Positions 7,524 to 15,535 of a DNA stretch of 44,616 bases are shown here, piece by piece (the first letter of the stretch is position 1; every line of letters starts with the position of its first letter). A program made the translations under genes and the position numbers. This stretch comes from Oscillospiraceae bacterium (lineage in GTDB: Bacteria > Bacillota > Clostridia > Oscillospirales > Ruminococcaceae), in assembly GCA_017472965.1 (NCBI GenBank), contig JAFUNR010000027.1, positions 1 to 44,616 on the forward strand. The letters run 5' to 3'. The notes beneath the pieces are model-generated. The model was given only the letters and a program-made list of their open reading frames with translations, had not been told where the DNA came from and made no database searches.

Positions 7524-8809
7524 GGGTTTTCCTCCGGGGTGGTTTCATCGGTGGCTGACTGCAGCTCCTGCATGCGCTTGCGCATCAGGAAGGGGCAGTT
7601 ATCCAGTGTGTTGTAGCCGCGGACGATATCCTCCGCCAGCGCGGCGCAGGTGGGCGCGCCGCAGGCGCCGCAATCCAGATCCGGCAGCAGGGCGCGCAGC
7701 TCCTCCAGCTGGGCATAACGCTCAAAGCGTTCCCGCCGGGTGGAGCCCAGCTCCAGCACCGGCAGATATTCCAGATCGGTATCCCACAGCATCTGCGGGG
7801 GAATGCTGCCGGGCAGGTGGTTTTCGCTCACCGGCATATAGCGGCGCAGCTTGGCCAGCTTGGCACGGGCGATGTAGGGGTTTTCCACCGTCAGCACGCC
7901 GCCCACACAGCCGCCGGCGCAGGCGTTCAGCTCCACAAAGGCAAGATCGTGCAGCTTCTCGTCCTCCAGATCCTCCAGCACGCGGATCACATTCTCGATG
8001 CCGTCGGCGGCAAGGTAGTTATCCACGCTGACAAGACCGCTGCTCTCGCCGCCGCTGGAAGCCCAGCTCACGCCGATGCGCCCCGCGTGGGAAAGCGGCT
8101 CATCGCCGGCGGTCTTCATCAGACTGCACAGCTTCGGGTACAGATCCTTGATGGCCAGCACGCCGTCGATCTCGCTGCGGGCGCTGCCGATGGGCATCTT
8201 CACGGCGGTCACCTTGGCCGGACAGGGGCTGATAAAGAATACGCCGATGCGCTCGGGGGCGATGCCGGTCTCCTCCACCGCCTTCTGCCGCGCCAGCCGT
8301 GCGGCAAGCTCGGCGGGGGCGATCAGCGGCAGCACACGGTCGATCAGATTGGGGAAACGCACCCGGATCAGGCGCACCACCGCGGGGCAGGCGCTGGAGA
8401 TAAAGGGCTTCATCTCGTCGGCAGCGGCCTTCATCAGGTGGCGGGTGGCGTCGCTCACCAGCTCGGCGGCGGCGCTCACCTCGAACACGCGGTCAAAGCC
8501 GTAGGCCTTCAGCGCGTTGAGCACCAGATCGGTGTCCTCCAGATTGTTGAACTGCCCGTACAGTGCGGGCGCGGGCAGTGCGATGGTCAGATCGTAGTTT
8601 TTCAGCAGCTCGGGGCTGTCGTAATTGGCTTTTTTGGCGTGGTGCGGACATTGGCGGATGCACTCGCCGCAGTCGATGCAGCGCTCAGTCAGAATATGCG
8701 CGACGCCGTCATGCACGCGGATGGCCTCGGTGGGGCACCGCTTGACGCAGCGGGTGCAGCCGTGGCAGATGGATTTGTCCAGCGTGACGGAGTGGACGAA
8801 CTCGCTCAA
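7520..8809 (-). CDS. [FeFe]-hydrogenase-like protein, putative sensory type
   Basis: The 429-residue protein (TTG start) has two N-terminal [4Fe-4S] motifs (Cys 15, 18, 21, 25 and 44, 47, 50, 54), an [FeFe]-hydrogenase catalytic domain, and a C-terminal DCGACGAPTC...CPF iron-sulfur domain. The three H-cluster motifs are present but altered: SSACPA (Cys141 kept, but Ala where catalytic enzymes have the proton-relay Cys), SPCPAK (Cys196, Lys199; Ser for Met) and ELNACAGGC (Cys297, Cys301; Asn for Met). Such changes occur in putative sensory hydrogenases. The TTG at 8807-8809 is the only start with a well-spaced Shine-Dalgarno (AAAGGAG, 8 nt). Neighbours are an RsbW-like ATPase and two DRTGG proteins, which supports signalling over bulk H2 metabolism. 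Confidence 0.8.
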   Translation of the reverse strand: MSEFVHSVTLDKSICHGCTRCVKRCPTEAIRVHDGVAHILTERCIDCGECIRQCPHHAKKANYDSPELLKNYDLTIALPAPALYGQFNNLEDTDLVLNALKAYGFDRVFEVSAAAELVSDATRHLMKAAADEMKPFISSACPAVVRLIRVRFPNLIDRVLPLIAPAELAARLARQKAVEETGIAPERIGVFFISPCPAKVTAVKMPIGSARSEIDGVLAIKDLYPKLCSLMKTAGDEPLSHAGRIGVSWASSGGESSGLVSVDNYLAADGIENVIRVLEDLEDEKLHDLAFVELNACAGGCVGGVLTVENPYIARAKLAKLRRYMPVSENHLPGSIPPQMLWDTDLEYLPVLELGSTRRERFERYAQLEELRALLPDLDCGACGAPTCAALAEDIVRGYNTLDNCPFLMRKRMQELQSATDETTPEENP

Positions 8810-8906
8810 TGCTTCATCTCCTTTATGTGTCTCCGGACAGGGGCATGCTGTGCGGGGCGGCGCTCCGCACGGCGGCCGCAAAAGGGTTTTCCCTGCACAG
8901 GAGCCG

Positions 8907-9329
8907 TCAGATATTCACCGTCATCACGATGTCGGTGCCTTCGCCCACCACCGAGGAGATCTCGAAGGTGTCGGCGTATTTCTTCATGTTGGGCAGACCC
9001 ATGCCTGCGCCGAAGCCCAGACTGCGGATCTCGTCCGGCGCGGTGGAATAGCCCTCGCTCATGGCAAGGGGAATATCCGGGATGCCGGGGCCCTTGTCGT
9101 ACAGGTGCATGGTGCACACATCGTCGCCGATGGTGACATCGATATTGCCGCCGCCGGCGTGGATGGCCAGATTGATCTCGCCCTCATACAGCGCGATGGC
9201 AACGCGGCGGATGGCGGCGGGATCCACACCCAGCTTTTTCAGCGTGGCCTTGCAGTGGGCGCTCGCTTCGCCCGCGCGGGTGAAATCATCCCCCGGCACG
9301 GTGTAGCTCAGCTTGATATCCTCATTCAT
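8907..9329 (-). CDS. RsbW/SpoIIAB-like ATP-binding regulator
   Basis: The 140-residue protein has the GHKL/HATPase_c fold: N-box EGEINLAIHAGGG (about residue 50), G1 box DKGPGIPD (about 83), and G2 box GFGAGMGLPNMKK (about 107). It has no dimerisation domain, so it resembles anti-sigma-factor or switch kinases rather than a full sensor kinase. I take the ATG at 9329 (GGAGG 8 nt upstream), which overlaps the end of the previous gene by 8 nt. Its partner (anti-sigma antagonist, sigma factor or SpoIIE phosphatase) is not in the window. Confidence 0.8.
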   Translation of the reverse strand: MNEDIKLSYTVPGDDFTRAGEASAHCKATLKKLGVDPAAIRRVAIALYEGEINLAIHAGGGNIDVTIGDDVCTMHLYDKGPGIPDIPLAMSEGYSTAPDEIRSLGFGAGMGLPNMKKYADTFEISSVVGEGTDIVMTVNI

Positions 9330-9675
9330 GGTGAGTACCTCCGCGCAGGCCGGCATCGTACAGCAGACCGCAGGCCGTGAACATGGGCAGATCGGTGGTC
9401 AGCACCGCGATGCCGCGCATATCCGCCAGCTTCAGGATCTGTTCATCCGGCTGCTTGCCGCGCACAAAGACCACGCAGTGCATATCCATCATGTCGGCGG
9501 TGCGTACCACCTGCGGATTATTCAGGCCGGTGAGCAGCACAGCCTGATCCTTCACATAGGCCAGCACATCGCTCATCATATCGCTGCCGCAGGCGGTGTG
9601 GACCTCGATGTCCATATCCGCCTCGGGGGTCAGCAGTGTGGCGTTCAGGGTGGTCAGCAGCTCATGCAGTTTCAT
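9322..9675 (-). CDS. DRTGG-domain protein (proximal copy)
   Basis: This 117-residue single-domain DRTGG-like protein has C-G-S-D-M-M-S-D-V near residue 29, LTGLNNPQVVRTADMMD, a core strand CVVFVRG and GIAVLTTD near residue 89. It is the first gene of the sensory-hydrogenase set. AAAGGA lies about 10 nt upstream of the ATG. The transporter gene ends only 42 nt upstream on the same strand with no terminator, so the whole block may be transcribed from the transporter promoter. Confidence 0.72.
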   Translation of the reverse strand: MKLHELLTTLNATLLTPEADMDIEVHTACGSDMMSDVLAYVKDQAVLLTGLNNPQVVRTADMMDMHCVVFVRGKQPDEQILKLADMRGIAVLTTDLPMFTACGLLYDAGLRGGTHHE

Positions 9676-9717
9676 CGATTTATCGTCCTTTCTGAATTTT
9701 TGCCTTGTATTGCGGTA

Positions 9718-11073
9718 TCAGTCGTCCATATCCTCAAAGGCTTCCAGACCTTTTTTGGCCTCGGCCTTGCTGTCGCCGTGTTTGACGAACAGCATGGTCA
9801 CAAAGCTCAGCCCCACAAAGACGGCGGCATAGGGGAACAGCACCTGATAGCTGATATTGCTGAGCAGCGTGCCCGCCAGAATGGGGGTGACGACCTGCGC
9901 CGCCATGGAGAAGGTGTAATAGTAGCCGGTGAATTTGCCCACGTCGCTGCCGCGGCACATCTCCACCACCATGGGCAGACTGTTTACATTGATGGCTGCC
10001 CATGCCAGACCCACCAGAGCGAACAGCGGATACATACCCACGGTGATGCTGGTTGCATTGACGGTGACGAAGAACGCGGTGGCAAAACAGGCGCACAGCA
10101 GGAGGATGCCGCCCTGAATGGTGCGCTTGCGGCCGATTTTGGATGCCAGTACACCGATGGGCACATAGCTGACGATGGCGCCGGCGGTGGCCACCAGCAG
10201 GCAGGTGGAGGCGCCGCCCAGACCCTTGCCCATCACCTTGTCGATATAGGTGGTGAACCAGGTGGTGACACCGTTGTAGCCGATGAACCACAGCGAGATG
10301 GAGATCAGCAGGAAGCCAAGGCTGCGCCGGACAGGGCGGGGCAGCTTTTCGGCGCCGGTGTCGGTGGTCTCGGCCAGATTCTGCTCGGGATGCGCGGCCT
10401 CATAGGCGCGGTTGGCGGCGGCCAGCTTCGGCTCGTTGGTGGTGAAGAACAGCACCGCTATGCAGCCCACCATAATGGCGGAAACCACGGCGAACAGCAG
10501 GGTGTAATCCACATGGGGCAGCCCGCCGATGCGCTTGTCGGAATACAGCACCGCGGCCACGCCCAGATACAGAATGCCGCCCATGGCGCCCATCAGGTTG
10601 ATGATGGCGTTGGCCTTGCTGCGCAGGGGCTTGGGGGTGACATCGGGCATCAGCGCCACGGCGGGGCTGCGGTAGGTGCCCATGCACACCAGCTGCAGGC
10701 CCAGCACCACGATGAAGGCGGCGCGCAGCCAGCCTGCATTGCCGGAGGAATCACCCGTGGTGATGCCGTAGAATTTGTTATCCAGTACGGGCAGCAGGTT
10801 CATCAGCACCACGGCGCCGGCGGTGCCGCACAGAATAAAAGGCATACGGCGGCCGATGCGGGTGTTGAGCTTGTCGGAAAGCCCGCCGAACAGCGGCAGC
10901 AGGAACAGCGCAAGGACGTTGTCTGCGGCCATGATGGCGCCGGACCAGGTCTCATTGAGCGCGAAGGTCTTGGTCAGGATCAGAGGTACGACGCTGTCGT
11001 ACATCTGCCAGAAGGTGCTGATGGACATAAAAGCAAGACCAACCAGCACGGTGCGGCGGGTATCCAGTTTCAT
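9718..11073 (-). CDS. MFS/GPH-type (SLC45-like) sugar transporter
   Basis: The 451-residue polytopic membrane protein has about 12 hydrophobic segments. The loop between helices 2 and 3, GGLSDKLNTRIGRRMPF, is the signature of the GPH/SLC45-like sugar:cation symporters. A charged central loop (about residues 205-245) separates the two six-helix halves. It is likely a disaccharide or glycoside importer; the substrate is unknown. I take the ATG at 11073, which has AAAGGAA upstream, instead of an in-frame start 26 codons earlier. The promoter at 11169-11198 drives it. Confidence 0.8.
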   Translation of the reverse strand: MKLDTRRTVLVGLAFMSISTFWQMYDSVVPLILTKTFALNETWSGAIMAADNVLALFLLPLFGGLSDKLNTRIGRRMPFILCGTAGAVVLMNLLPVLDNKFYGITTGDSSGNAGWLRAAFIVVLGLQLVCMGTYRSPAVALMPDVTPKPLRSKANAIINLMGAMGGILYLGVAAVLYSDKRIGGLPHVDYTLLFAVVSAIMVGCIAVLFFTTNEPKLAAANRAYEAAHPEQNLAETTDTGAEKLPRPVRRSLGFLLISISLWFIGYNGVTTWFTTYIDKVMGKGLGGASTCLLVATAGAIVSYVPIGVLASKIGRKRTIQGGILLLCACFATAFFVTVNATSITVGMYPLFALVGLAWAAINVNSLPMVVEMCRGSDVGKFTGYYYTFSMAAQVVTPILAGTLLSNISYQVLFPYAAVFVGLSFVTMLFVKHGDSKAEAKKGLEAFEDMDD

Positions 11074-11168
11074 AATCGGTGTTTCCTTTCCTGTTTCGGC
11101 AAAGCGCAGAGTGCAGCCGGTCACTGCATCTGTATGCAGGTGCGGCGGCACTTTGTCCTGTATCCTTT

Positions 11169-11198
11169 ATTATGACATATTTGTGTGGGTTTTGGCAA
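11169..11198 (-). promoter_or_regulatory. Sigma-A-type promoter of the transporter (and possibly hydrogenase) operon
   Basis: On the minus strand TTGCCA (11193-11198), an 18-nt spacer and CATAAT (11169-11174). No other strong promoter was seen before the DRTGG gene at 9675. Confidence 0.65.
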
Positions 11199-11306
11199 GG
11201 CGCGGCGGTGTACATTCTGTATGCGCGGCTTTGTGCACAACGCCAAAAGAGCTGCCGTGGGGCGGGTTTCGGGCGATGCACGGCTTCTCTGCGCGGGCGC
11301 TGCTTT

Positions 11307-12146
11307 TTAAACAAAGCGAATGCGCCGTACGGTGGTGCAGCCCACGCCGTACTGCCGCAGTGTGCCGGTGATATCCGCCTCAAAATCCCTGTGCAGATGA
11401 CCGGTGAGCACCGCTTTCAGCAGCGGCTGGGCGCAGATCCATTCCAGCGCCTCGCGGGTGGTCCCGTCCGCCAGCTGCTGGCGGTAGCGGTGGTCGTCGT
11501 AGCCGCGCATCTCCTGCTCCGGCACCGCCATCAGATAGGCGGGCTCCTCCGGACGCAGGCGGCCGTTTTGCCGCAGCACCGCCAGCGTTTCGGCGCTGTA
11601 CAGCGGGGTGTGCACCAGCAGCACCATGGGCAGGCCCTTCGCCGCCTCGGCCTTCAGGCGTTCCAGCTGCCACGGCTCGATGAGATAGTAAGAGTTATCC
11701 AGCGCGATGAAATTGACCCCGTGCATCACCCGGCTGCAAAAGCGGATGTCGTTGGTAAAGGCCGCCTGCACCCGGTCAAGGCTCTGTGCGCGGTAGGCGG
11801 CATCCTCCCACGCTTCGCCCACATACAGGCTGAACTCGTGGTTGCCCGCCGCCATAAAGCAATCCACCGCCGCAGTGAAGGCCCGGCTGGCATCCAGATT
11901 GGCGAAGGAGACAAAATCGTTTAGATCACCTGTGTGCAGCACGGGCAGACCCTCGTTTTGCGCCAGCGCCGTCAGCCTGCGCAGACAGTCCTCCGCTTCG
12001 GGAAAGCACGCCGCCCGCACCGCGGCCAGCGCCAGCTTGCGGGCGTCGTCCCGCTCATCGGCGCAGGTCAGGTGGGTATCACTGGCGTGCAGCACGGTAA
12101 AGGGGCGCTGTGCGCCCACACGGATGACGGTGTCAAGAATTTTCAT
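11307..12146 (-). CDS. Calcineurin-like metallophosphatase
   Basis: The 279-residue protein has metallophosphoesterase motifs in order: HASDTHL (D-x-H, about residue 20), HTGDLND (about 70), AAGNHEF (about 93), LLVHTPLY (about 170) and TGHLHRDF near the end. No signal peptide is present, so it is probably cytosolic; the substrate is unknown. The start is the ATG at 12146 with GAGG upstream; the open frame extends far upstream only because it is antisense to ktrB/ktrA. It diverges from the potassium-uptake operon, and both have clear promoters in the shared intergenic region. Confidence 0.8.
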   Translation of the reverse strand: MKILDTVIRVGAQRPFTVLHASDTHLTCADERDDARKLALAAVRAACFPEAEDCLRRLTALAQNEGLPVLHTGDLNDFVSFANLDASRAFTAAVDCFMAAGNHEFSLYVGEAWEDAAYRAQSLDRVQAAFTNDIRFCSRVMHGVNFIALDNSYYLIEPWQLERLKAEAAKGLPMVLLVHTPLYSAETLAVLRQNGRLRPEEPAYLMAVPEQEMRGYDDHRYRQQLADGTTREALEWICAQPLLKAVLTGHLHRDFEADITGTLRQYGVGCTTVRRIRFV

Positions 12147-12180
12147 GGGAGACCTCTTTTCTGTGAGTGTTGTTTTGTTC

Positions 12181-12209
12181 AGTATGCCACACCCACCGTT
12201 CTGTGGCAA
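12181..12209 (-). promoter_or_regulatory. Promoter of the metallophosphatase gene
   Basis: TTGCCA (12204-12209), a 17-nt spacer and CATACT (12181-12186) on the minus strand, 35 nt upstream of the start. Confidence 0.7.
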
Positions 12210-12297
12210 GGGGCAGATTTCCCTATTTGCCCTGCCGTTTTTGTGCACAGTGACAAAACTGTGCGGACGGCAGCCCGCAGACCGTCCATTGTCCGCA

Positions 12298-12326
12298 TTG
12301 TATTTTGTCTTTGCATTTGCTATAAT
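12298..12326 (+). promoter_or_regulatory. Promoter of ktrB-ktrA
   Basis: TTGTAT (12298-12303), a 17-nt spacer and a perfect extended -10 TGCTATAAT (12318-12326), about 50 nt upstream of ktrB. Confidence 0.8.
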
Positions 12327-12377
12327 AAAAAAACATAAAGAAAACTGCGCCGCGCTGCGGCGGGAAAGGAGCGCCCC

Positions 12378-13748
12378 ATGCCGAAACGGGACCGCAGCCG
12401 GAAAATTTCTCTTTCCACCACACAGATCATCCTTCTCAGCTTTCTGGCAGTCATCGGACTGGGCAGCGGGCTGCTGGCGCTGCCGGTCAGTGCGGCGGAT
12501 GGCGTGGGCGTGGCCTATGTCGATGCGCTCTTCACCGCCACCACCGCCGTGTGTGTCACCGGTCTTACCGTGCTTCCCACCGTTTCGGCGTGGAGCGTTT
12601 TCGGCCAGACGGTGATCCTGCTGCTGGTGCAGATCGGCGGCCTGGGGGTCATCACCATCCTTTCCGGCATGATGATCGCGCTGCAGCGGCGCATCGATAT
12701 CGGTACGCGGGTGCTGATACAGGATGCTTTCAATCTGAACGGACTTTCCGGCATAGTGCGCTTTGTCAAGCGGGTGCTGCTGGGCACGCTGACGGCAGAG
12801 GCTGCCGGCGCGGTGCTGTATATGCTTGCCTTTGTGCCCCGCTTCGGCGCAAAAGGGATCTGGATGGCGGTGTTCACCGCGGTGTCCGCCTTCTGCAATG
12901 CGGGACTGGATATCTTCGGCGAGCAGAGCCTGTGTGCCTTCGGCACGGATCCGCTGGTATGCGGCACCACCTGTGCGCTGGTGATCCTGGGCGGTCTTGG
13001 CTTCCCGGTGTGGTGGGATGTGCTGCGTATCTGCCGGCACGGGCGCGGACGGGGTCTGCGCCGCCTGCGGGAGCTTTCGCTGCACAGCAAGATCGCGCTT
13101 TCCGTCACGGCGGCGCTGCTGGCGGCGGGCACGGCGGCATTCTTTGTGCTGGAGCGCACCAATCCGCAGACTCTGGCCCCCCACAGCCTTTTCGATCAGC
13201 TGCAGCTGGCGTTTTTCCAGTCCGTCACCACCCGCACGGCGGGCTTTTACACGCTGCCGCAGCAGGATCTGACCAACGCGTCGGCTTTCGTATCGCTGCT
13301 GCTGATGTTCATCGGCGGTTCGCCGGCGGGCACGGCGGGCGGTATCAAAACCGTCACGGCGGCGGTGCTGACAGCGTACACCCTTTCGATGGTGCACGGA
13401 AAAAATGAGGTCGGTCTCTGGGGCCGAAGCATCACCCGCCAGACACTCAGCAAGGCGGTGGCGGTGACAGCGGTATCCTTTGCCACCGTGTTTTTCTCCA
13501 CCGTGCTGCTGGCAGCGGTCACCGATGCCCCGGCACTGGATATCCTGTATGAAACAGTCAGCGCTGCCGCAACGGTGGGCCTGACCCGAAACCTGACCCC
13601 GCAGCTGACGGTGTGGGGCAAGCTGATCGTTACATGTACCATGTATCTGGGGCGCGTGGGGCCGATCTCGCTGGCGGTGGCTTTCGGCACCGGAAAAGCA
13701 GCTCCCAATATCATCCGCAATCCCATCGAGGATATCAGCGTGGGCTGA
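12378..13748 (+). CDS. ktrB: Potassium uptake channel subunit KtrB/TrkH
   Basis: The 456-residue integral membrane protein has the four pore-loop repeats of the TrkH/KtrB superfamily, each with its selectivity-filter glycine: TTAVCVTGLT (about 60), SAFCNAGLD (about 177), TTRTAGF (about 292) and AAATVGLT (about 403). It forms the K+ translocating subunit, gated by the cytosolic KtrA ring. AAAGGAG lies 6 nt before the ATG. ktrA follows after 23 nt, so the two form an operon. Confidence 0.92.
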   Translation: MPKRDRSRKISLSTTQIILLSFLAVIGLGSGLLALPVSAADGVGVAYVDALFTATTAVCVTGLTVLPTVSAWSVFGQTVILLLVQIGGLGVITILSGMMIALQRRIDIGTRVLIQDAFNLNGLSGIVRFVKRVLLGTLTAEAAGAVLYMLAFVPRFGAKGIWMAVFTAVSAFCNAGLDIFGEQSLCAFGTDPLVCGTTCALVILGGLGFPVWWDVLRICRHGRGRGLRRLRELSLHSKIALSVTAALLAAGTAAFFVLERTNPQTLAPHSLFDQLQLAFFQSVTTRTAGFYTLPQQDLTNASAFVSLLLMFIGGSPAGTAGGIKTVTAAVLTAYTLSMVHGKNEVGLWGRSITRQTLSKAVAVTAVSFATVFFSTVLLAAVTDAPALDILYETVSAAATVGLTRNLTPQLTVWGKLIVTCTMYLGRVGPISLAVAFGTGKAAPNIIRNPIEDISVG

Positions 13749-13771
13749 TGGCGAAAGGAGTTTACAGGCAT

Positions 13772-14422
13772 ATGAGCATTCATAAATCTTACGCAGTATT
13801 CGGGCTGGGCCGCTACGGTCTGGCGGTGGCAAAGGAGCTTGCCGAGAGCGGCGCCGATGTGATGGCCGTGGATGCGGACGAAGCACTGGTGCAGGATGCC
13901 GCCGCCGAGCTGGCGGTGTGCAAATGCGCCGATATCACCGATCCGGATGCGATCCGGCAGCTGGGCATCTCCAATGTGGATGTGGTGATCATCGCCATGG
14001 CCGGAAATCTGGAGGCCAGTGTTATGGCGGTCACCCTGTGCAAGGACGCCGGCGTGCCCACCGTCATCGCCAAGTGTGGCAGCGAGATGCACCGCCGTAT
14101 CCTGCTGCGCGTGGGCGCGGACAAGGTGGTTTTTCCCGAGAACGAATCCGGTATGCGGCTGGCCAAAAATCTGCTCAGCTCCGGCTTTGTGGATATGATC
14201 GAGCTCTCCCGCAATGTGTCCATGGTGGAGCTGGAGGTGCGTTCCGAATGGTGCGGCTGCAGCCTGCAGGAGCTGAATCTGCGCAAAAAGTATTCCATCA
14301 ATGTGGTTGCCATCCGCAGCGACGACGGTGTGAGCACCGATATCGACCCGCATCTGCCGCTGAATGCCGGAATGAAGCTGATCGTCATTGCCGATGTGAA
14401 CCGGCTGGCCCGGCTGAAATAA
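13772..14422 (+). CDS. ktrA: Potassium channel gating subunit KtrA/TrkA
   Basis: The 216-residue cytosolic protein has an N-terminal RCK Rossmann domain (FGLGRYGLAVAKELAE, with an acidic residue at the end of strand 2) and a C-terminal TrkA_C domain (about residues 135-216). RCK proteins bind ATP/ADP or NAD and, in Gram-positives, often c-di-AMP through the C domain; a c-di-AMP receptor (darA) also lies in this window. The ATG at 13772 follows GAAAGGAG at 11 nt. It is co-transcribed with ktrB. Confidence 0.92.
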   Translation: MSIHKSYAVFGLGRYGLAVAKELAESGADVMAVDADEALVQDAAAELAVCKCADITDPDAIRQLGISNVDVVIIAMAGNLEASVMAVTLCKDAGVPTVIAKCGSEMHRRILLRVGADKVVFPENESGMRLAKNLLSSGFVDMIELSRNVSMVELEVRSEWCGCSLQELNLRKKYSINVVAIRSDDGVSTDIDPHLPLNAGMKLIVIADVNRLARLK

Positions 14423-14483
14423 GGGCGCGGGGCGGTCACGCCGCGATTTTCCCGCCCTGTAAAAACCGGATCCTGCCTTCCGC

Positions 14484-14513
14484 ACTGCCGCCTGTATCGG
14501 GCGGCAGTTTTCT
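14484..14513 (+). terminator. Terminator of ktrB-ktrA
   Basis: ACTGCCGCC (14484-14492) pairs with GGCGGCAGT (14500-14508), followed by TTTCT. Confidence 0.75.
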
Positions 14514-14546
14514 GTCCATACTGGATAGCGGAAAAGAGGGATGGGT

Positions 14547-14945
14547 ATGCGTTTTCGGTTGTATGCGCCTGCGGCGGATGCGGCGGGCGGCGCGGTGCTG
14601 GCACTGGCGCTGACACTGGCGCTGTGGTGCCCCGGCCGGCTGCCGGTACGGCTTGCGTGGGCACTGGGGATCGGCGGGGCGGTGTGGCTGTATCTGCGGC
14701 TGTATGTGCGCTGCGCCTGCTGGGGCGTGCGGGGCGGTGCGCTGTATCTGTGCACCGGTGTGGCGGCGGCACGGGTGCAGCTGCTTTCGCTGGATACTGT
14801 CACCGCGCTGCACTGCCGCTTTCTGCCCGGCGGCGGCTGCGTGCTGCGCATTTGCTGGCGCGGCGGGGGTGCAGTGCTGCCCTTTGTGCGCCGTGCCGAT
14901 GCACAGGCCCTGCAGCGCCGCTGGCAGCAGGATAAAGAAACATGA
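14547..14945 (+). CDS. Small membrane protein with PH-like C-terminal domain
   Basis: This encodes 132 residues: two N-terminal hydrophobic segments (about 10-28 and 38-53) and then a short beta-rich domain that ends LPFVRRADAQALQRRW, a layout typical of bacterial PH-like (YdbT/YdbS-type) membrane proteins. The match is by pattern only. I place the start at the ATG at 14547, six nt after AGAGGG; the ATG at 14541 abuts the Shine-Dalgarno. It lies between two terminators, so it is probably monocistronic. The function is unknown. Confidence 0.55.
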   Translation: MRFRLYAPAADAAGGAVLALALTLALWCPGRLPVRLAWALGIGGAVWLYLRLYVRCACWGVRGGALYLCTGVAAARVQLLSLDTVTALHCRFLPGGGCVLRICWRGGGAVLPFVRRADAQALQRRWQQDKET

Positions 14946-14950
14946 AGATG

Positions 14951-14997
14951 AAAAGACCGGAGACTTCCATCGGAGAGTCCCCGGTCTTTGTGTTTTG
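14951..14997 (+). terminator. Strong terminator after the PH-like gene
   Basis: AAAGACCGG-x-GACT pairs with AGTC-x-CCGGTCTTT (14952-14989), followed by GTGTTTT. It insulates the blaI promoter from upstream transcription. Confidence 0.85.
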
Positions 14998-15060
14998 AAA
15001 TGCGGTACGCGGTGAAACGGCCGTGCGATCTTCTGATTTGTGAAAAATACAGAAAAACAG

Positions 15061-15115
15061 TTGACAGATGCTTATGACAAGTGTAATATGATAATTGTCA
15101 TAAGACGTTTGTCAA
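15061..15115 (+). promoter_or_regulatory. blaI promoter overlapped by a four-half-site palindromic operator
   Basis: The promoter is TTGACA (15061-15066), a 17-nt spacer and TAATAT (15084-15089). It is embedded in a two-layer dyad: CTTATGACAA (15071-15080) with TTGTCATAAG (15095-15104), and outer TTGACA (15061-15066) with TGTCAA (15110-15115). This gives four TGACA/TGTCA half-sites. BlaI/MecI repressors bind dyads of this TACA/TGTA-like kind across their own promoter, so it is very likely the autoregulatory operator. Confidence 0.85.
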
Positions 15116-15151
15116 CGATTTTTAACCCCGCAGAAAGGAAGGTATGAGAAT

Positions 15152-15535
15152 ATGCAGGAGATCAGACGTTTGCCCGACAGCGAGCTGGAGGTGATGAAGG
15201 TGGTGTGGGATGCCGCAGCGCCCGTCACCCGCAGCGACATCCAGAATGCGCTGCGCGATAAAAGCTGGGCCACCCCCACCTTTCAGGCGCTGCTGGCGCG
15301 GCTGGAGGAAAAGGGCTTTCTGACCCATGAGAAAAACGGCAACACCTTTGTATATACCGCGCTCATCCCCTGTGCCGAGTATCTTGCGGTGGAAAGCCGC
15401 ACCGCCCTTGGACGGATGTTCGGCGGCAGCCCCGCCCGTCTGGTGGCCGCACTGCATCAGACCGATTCCCTCACCGATGCGGATGTGGACGAGCTTTACG
15501 CCTATCTGTGCGAACTGAAGGAGGGCCGCCTATGA
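15152..15535 (+). CDS. blaI: BlaI/MecI-family transcriptional repressor
   Basis: The 127-residue protein has an N-terminal winged helix (LPDSELEVMKVVWD through LARLEEKGFL, about residues 7-62) with the wing NGNTFVYTAL, and a C-terminal helical dimerisation region. In the BlaI/BlaR1 paradigm the repressor is inactivated by proteolysis when the M56 membrane sensor is activated; the sensor is the next gene and overlaps it by 4 nt (ATGA). The repressor promoter carries a matching palindrome. The target genes are inferred to be this operon, including at least the next two lipoproteins. Confidence 0.88.
   Translation: MQEIRRLPDSELEVMKVVWDAAAPVTRSDIQNALRDKSWATPTFQALLARLEEKGFLTHEKNGNTFVYTALIPCAEYLAVESRTALGRMFGGSPARLVAALHQTDSLTDADVDELYAYLCELKEGRL

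Noticed and set aside
12147-13886. Long upstream extension of the metallophosphatase frame
   Set aside because: It runs antisense to ktrB and ktrA; the real start at 12146 has a Shine-Dalgarno and a promoter 35 nt upstream.
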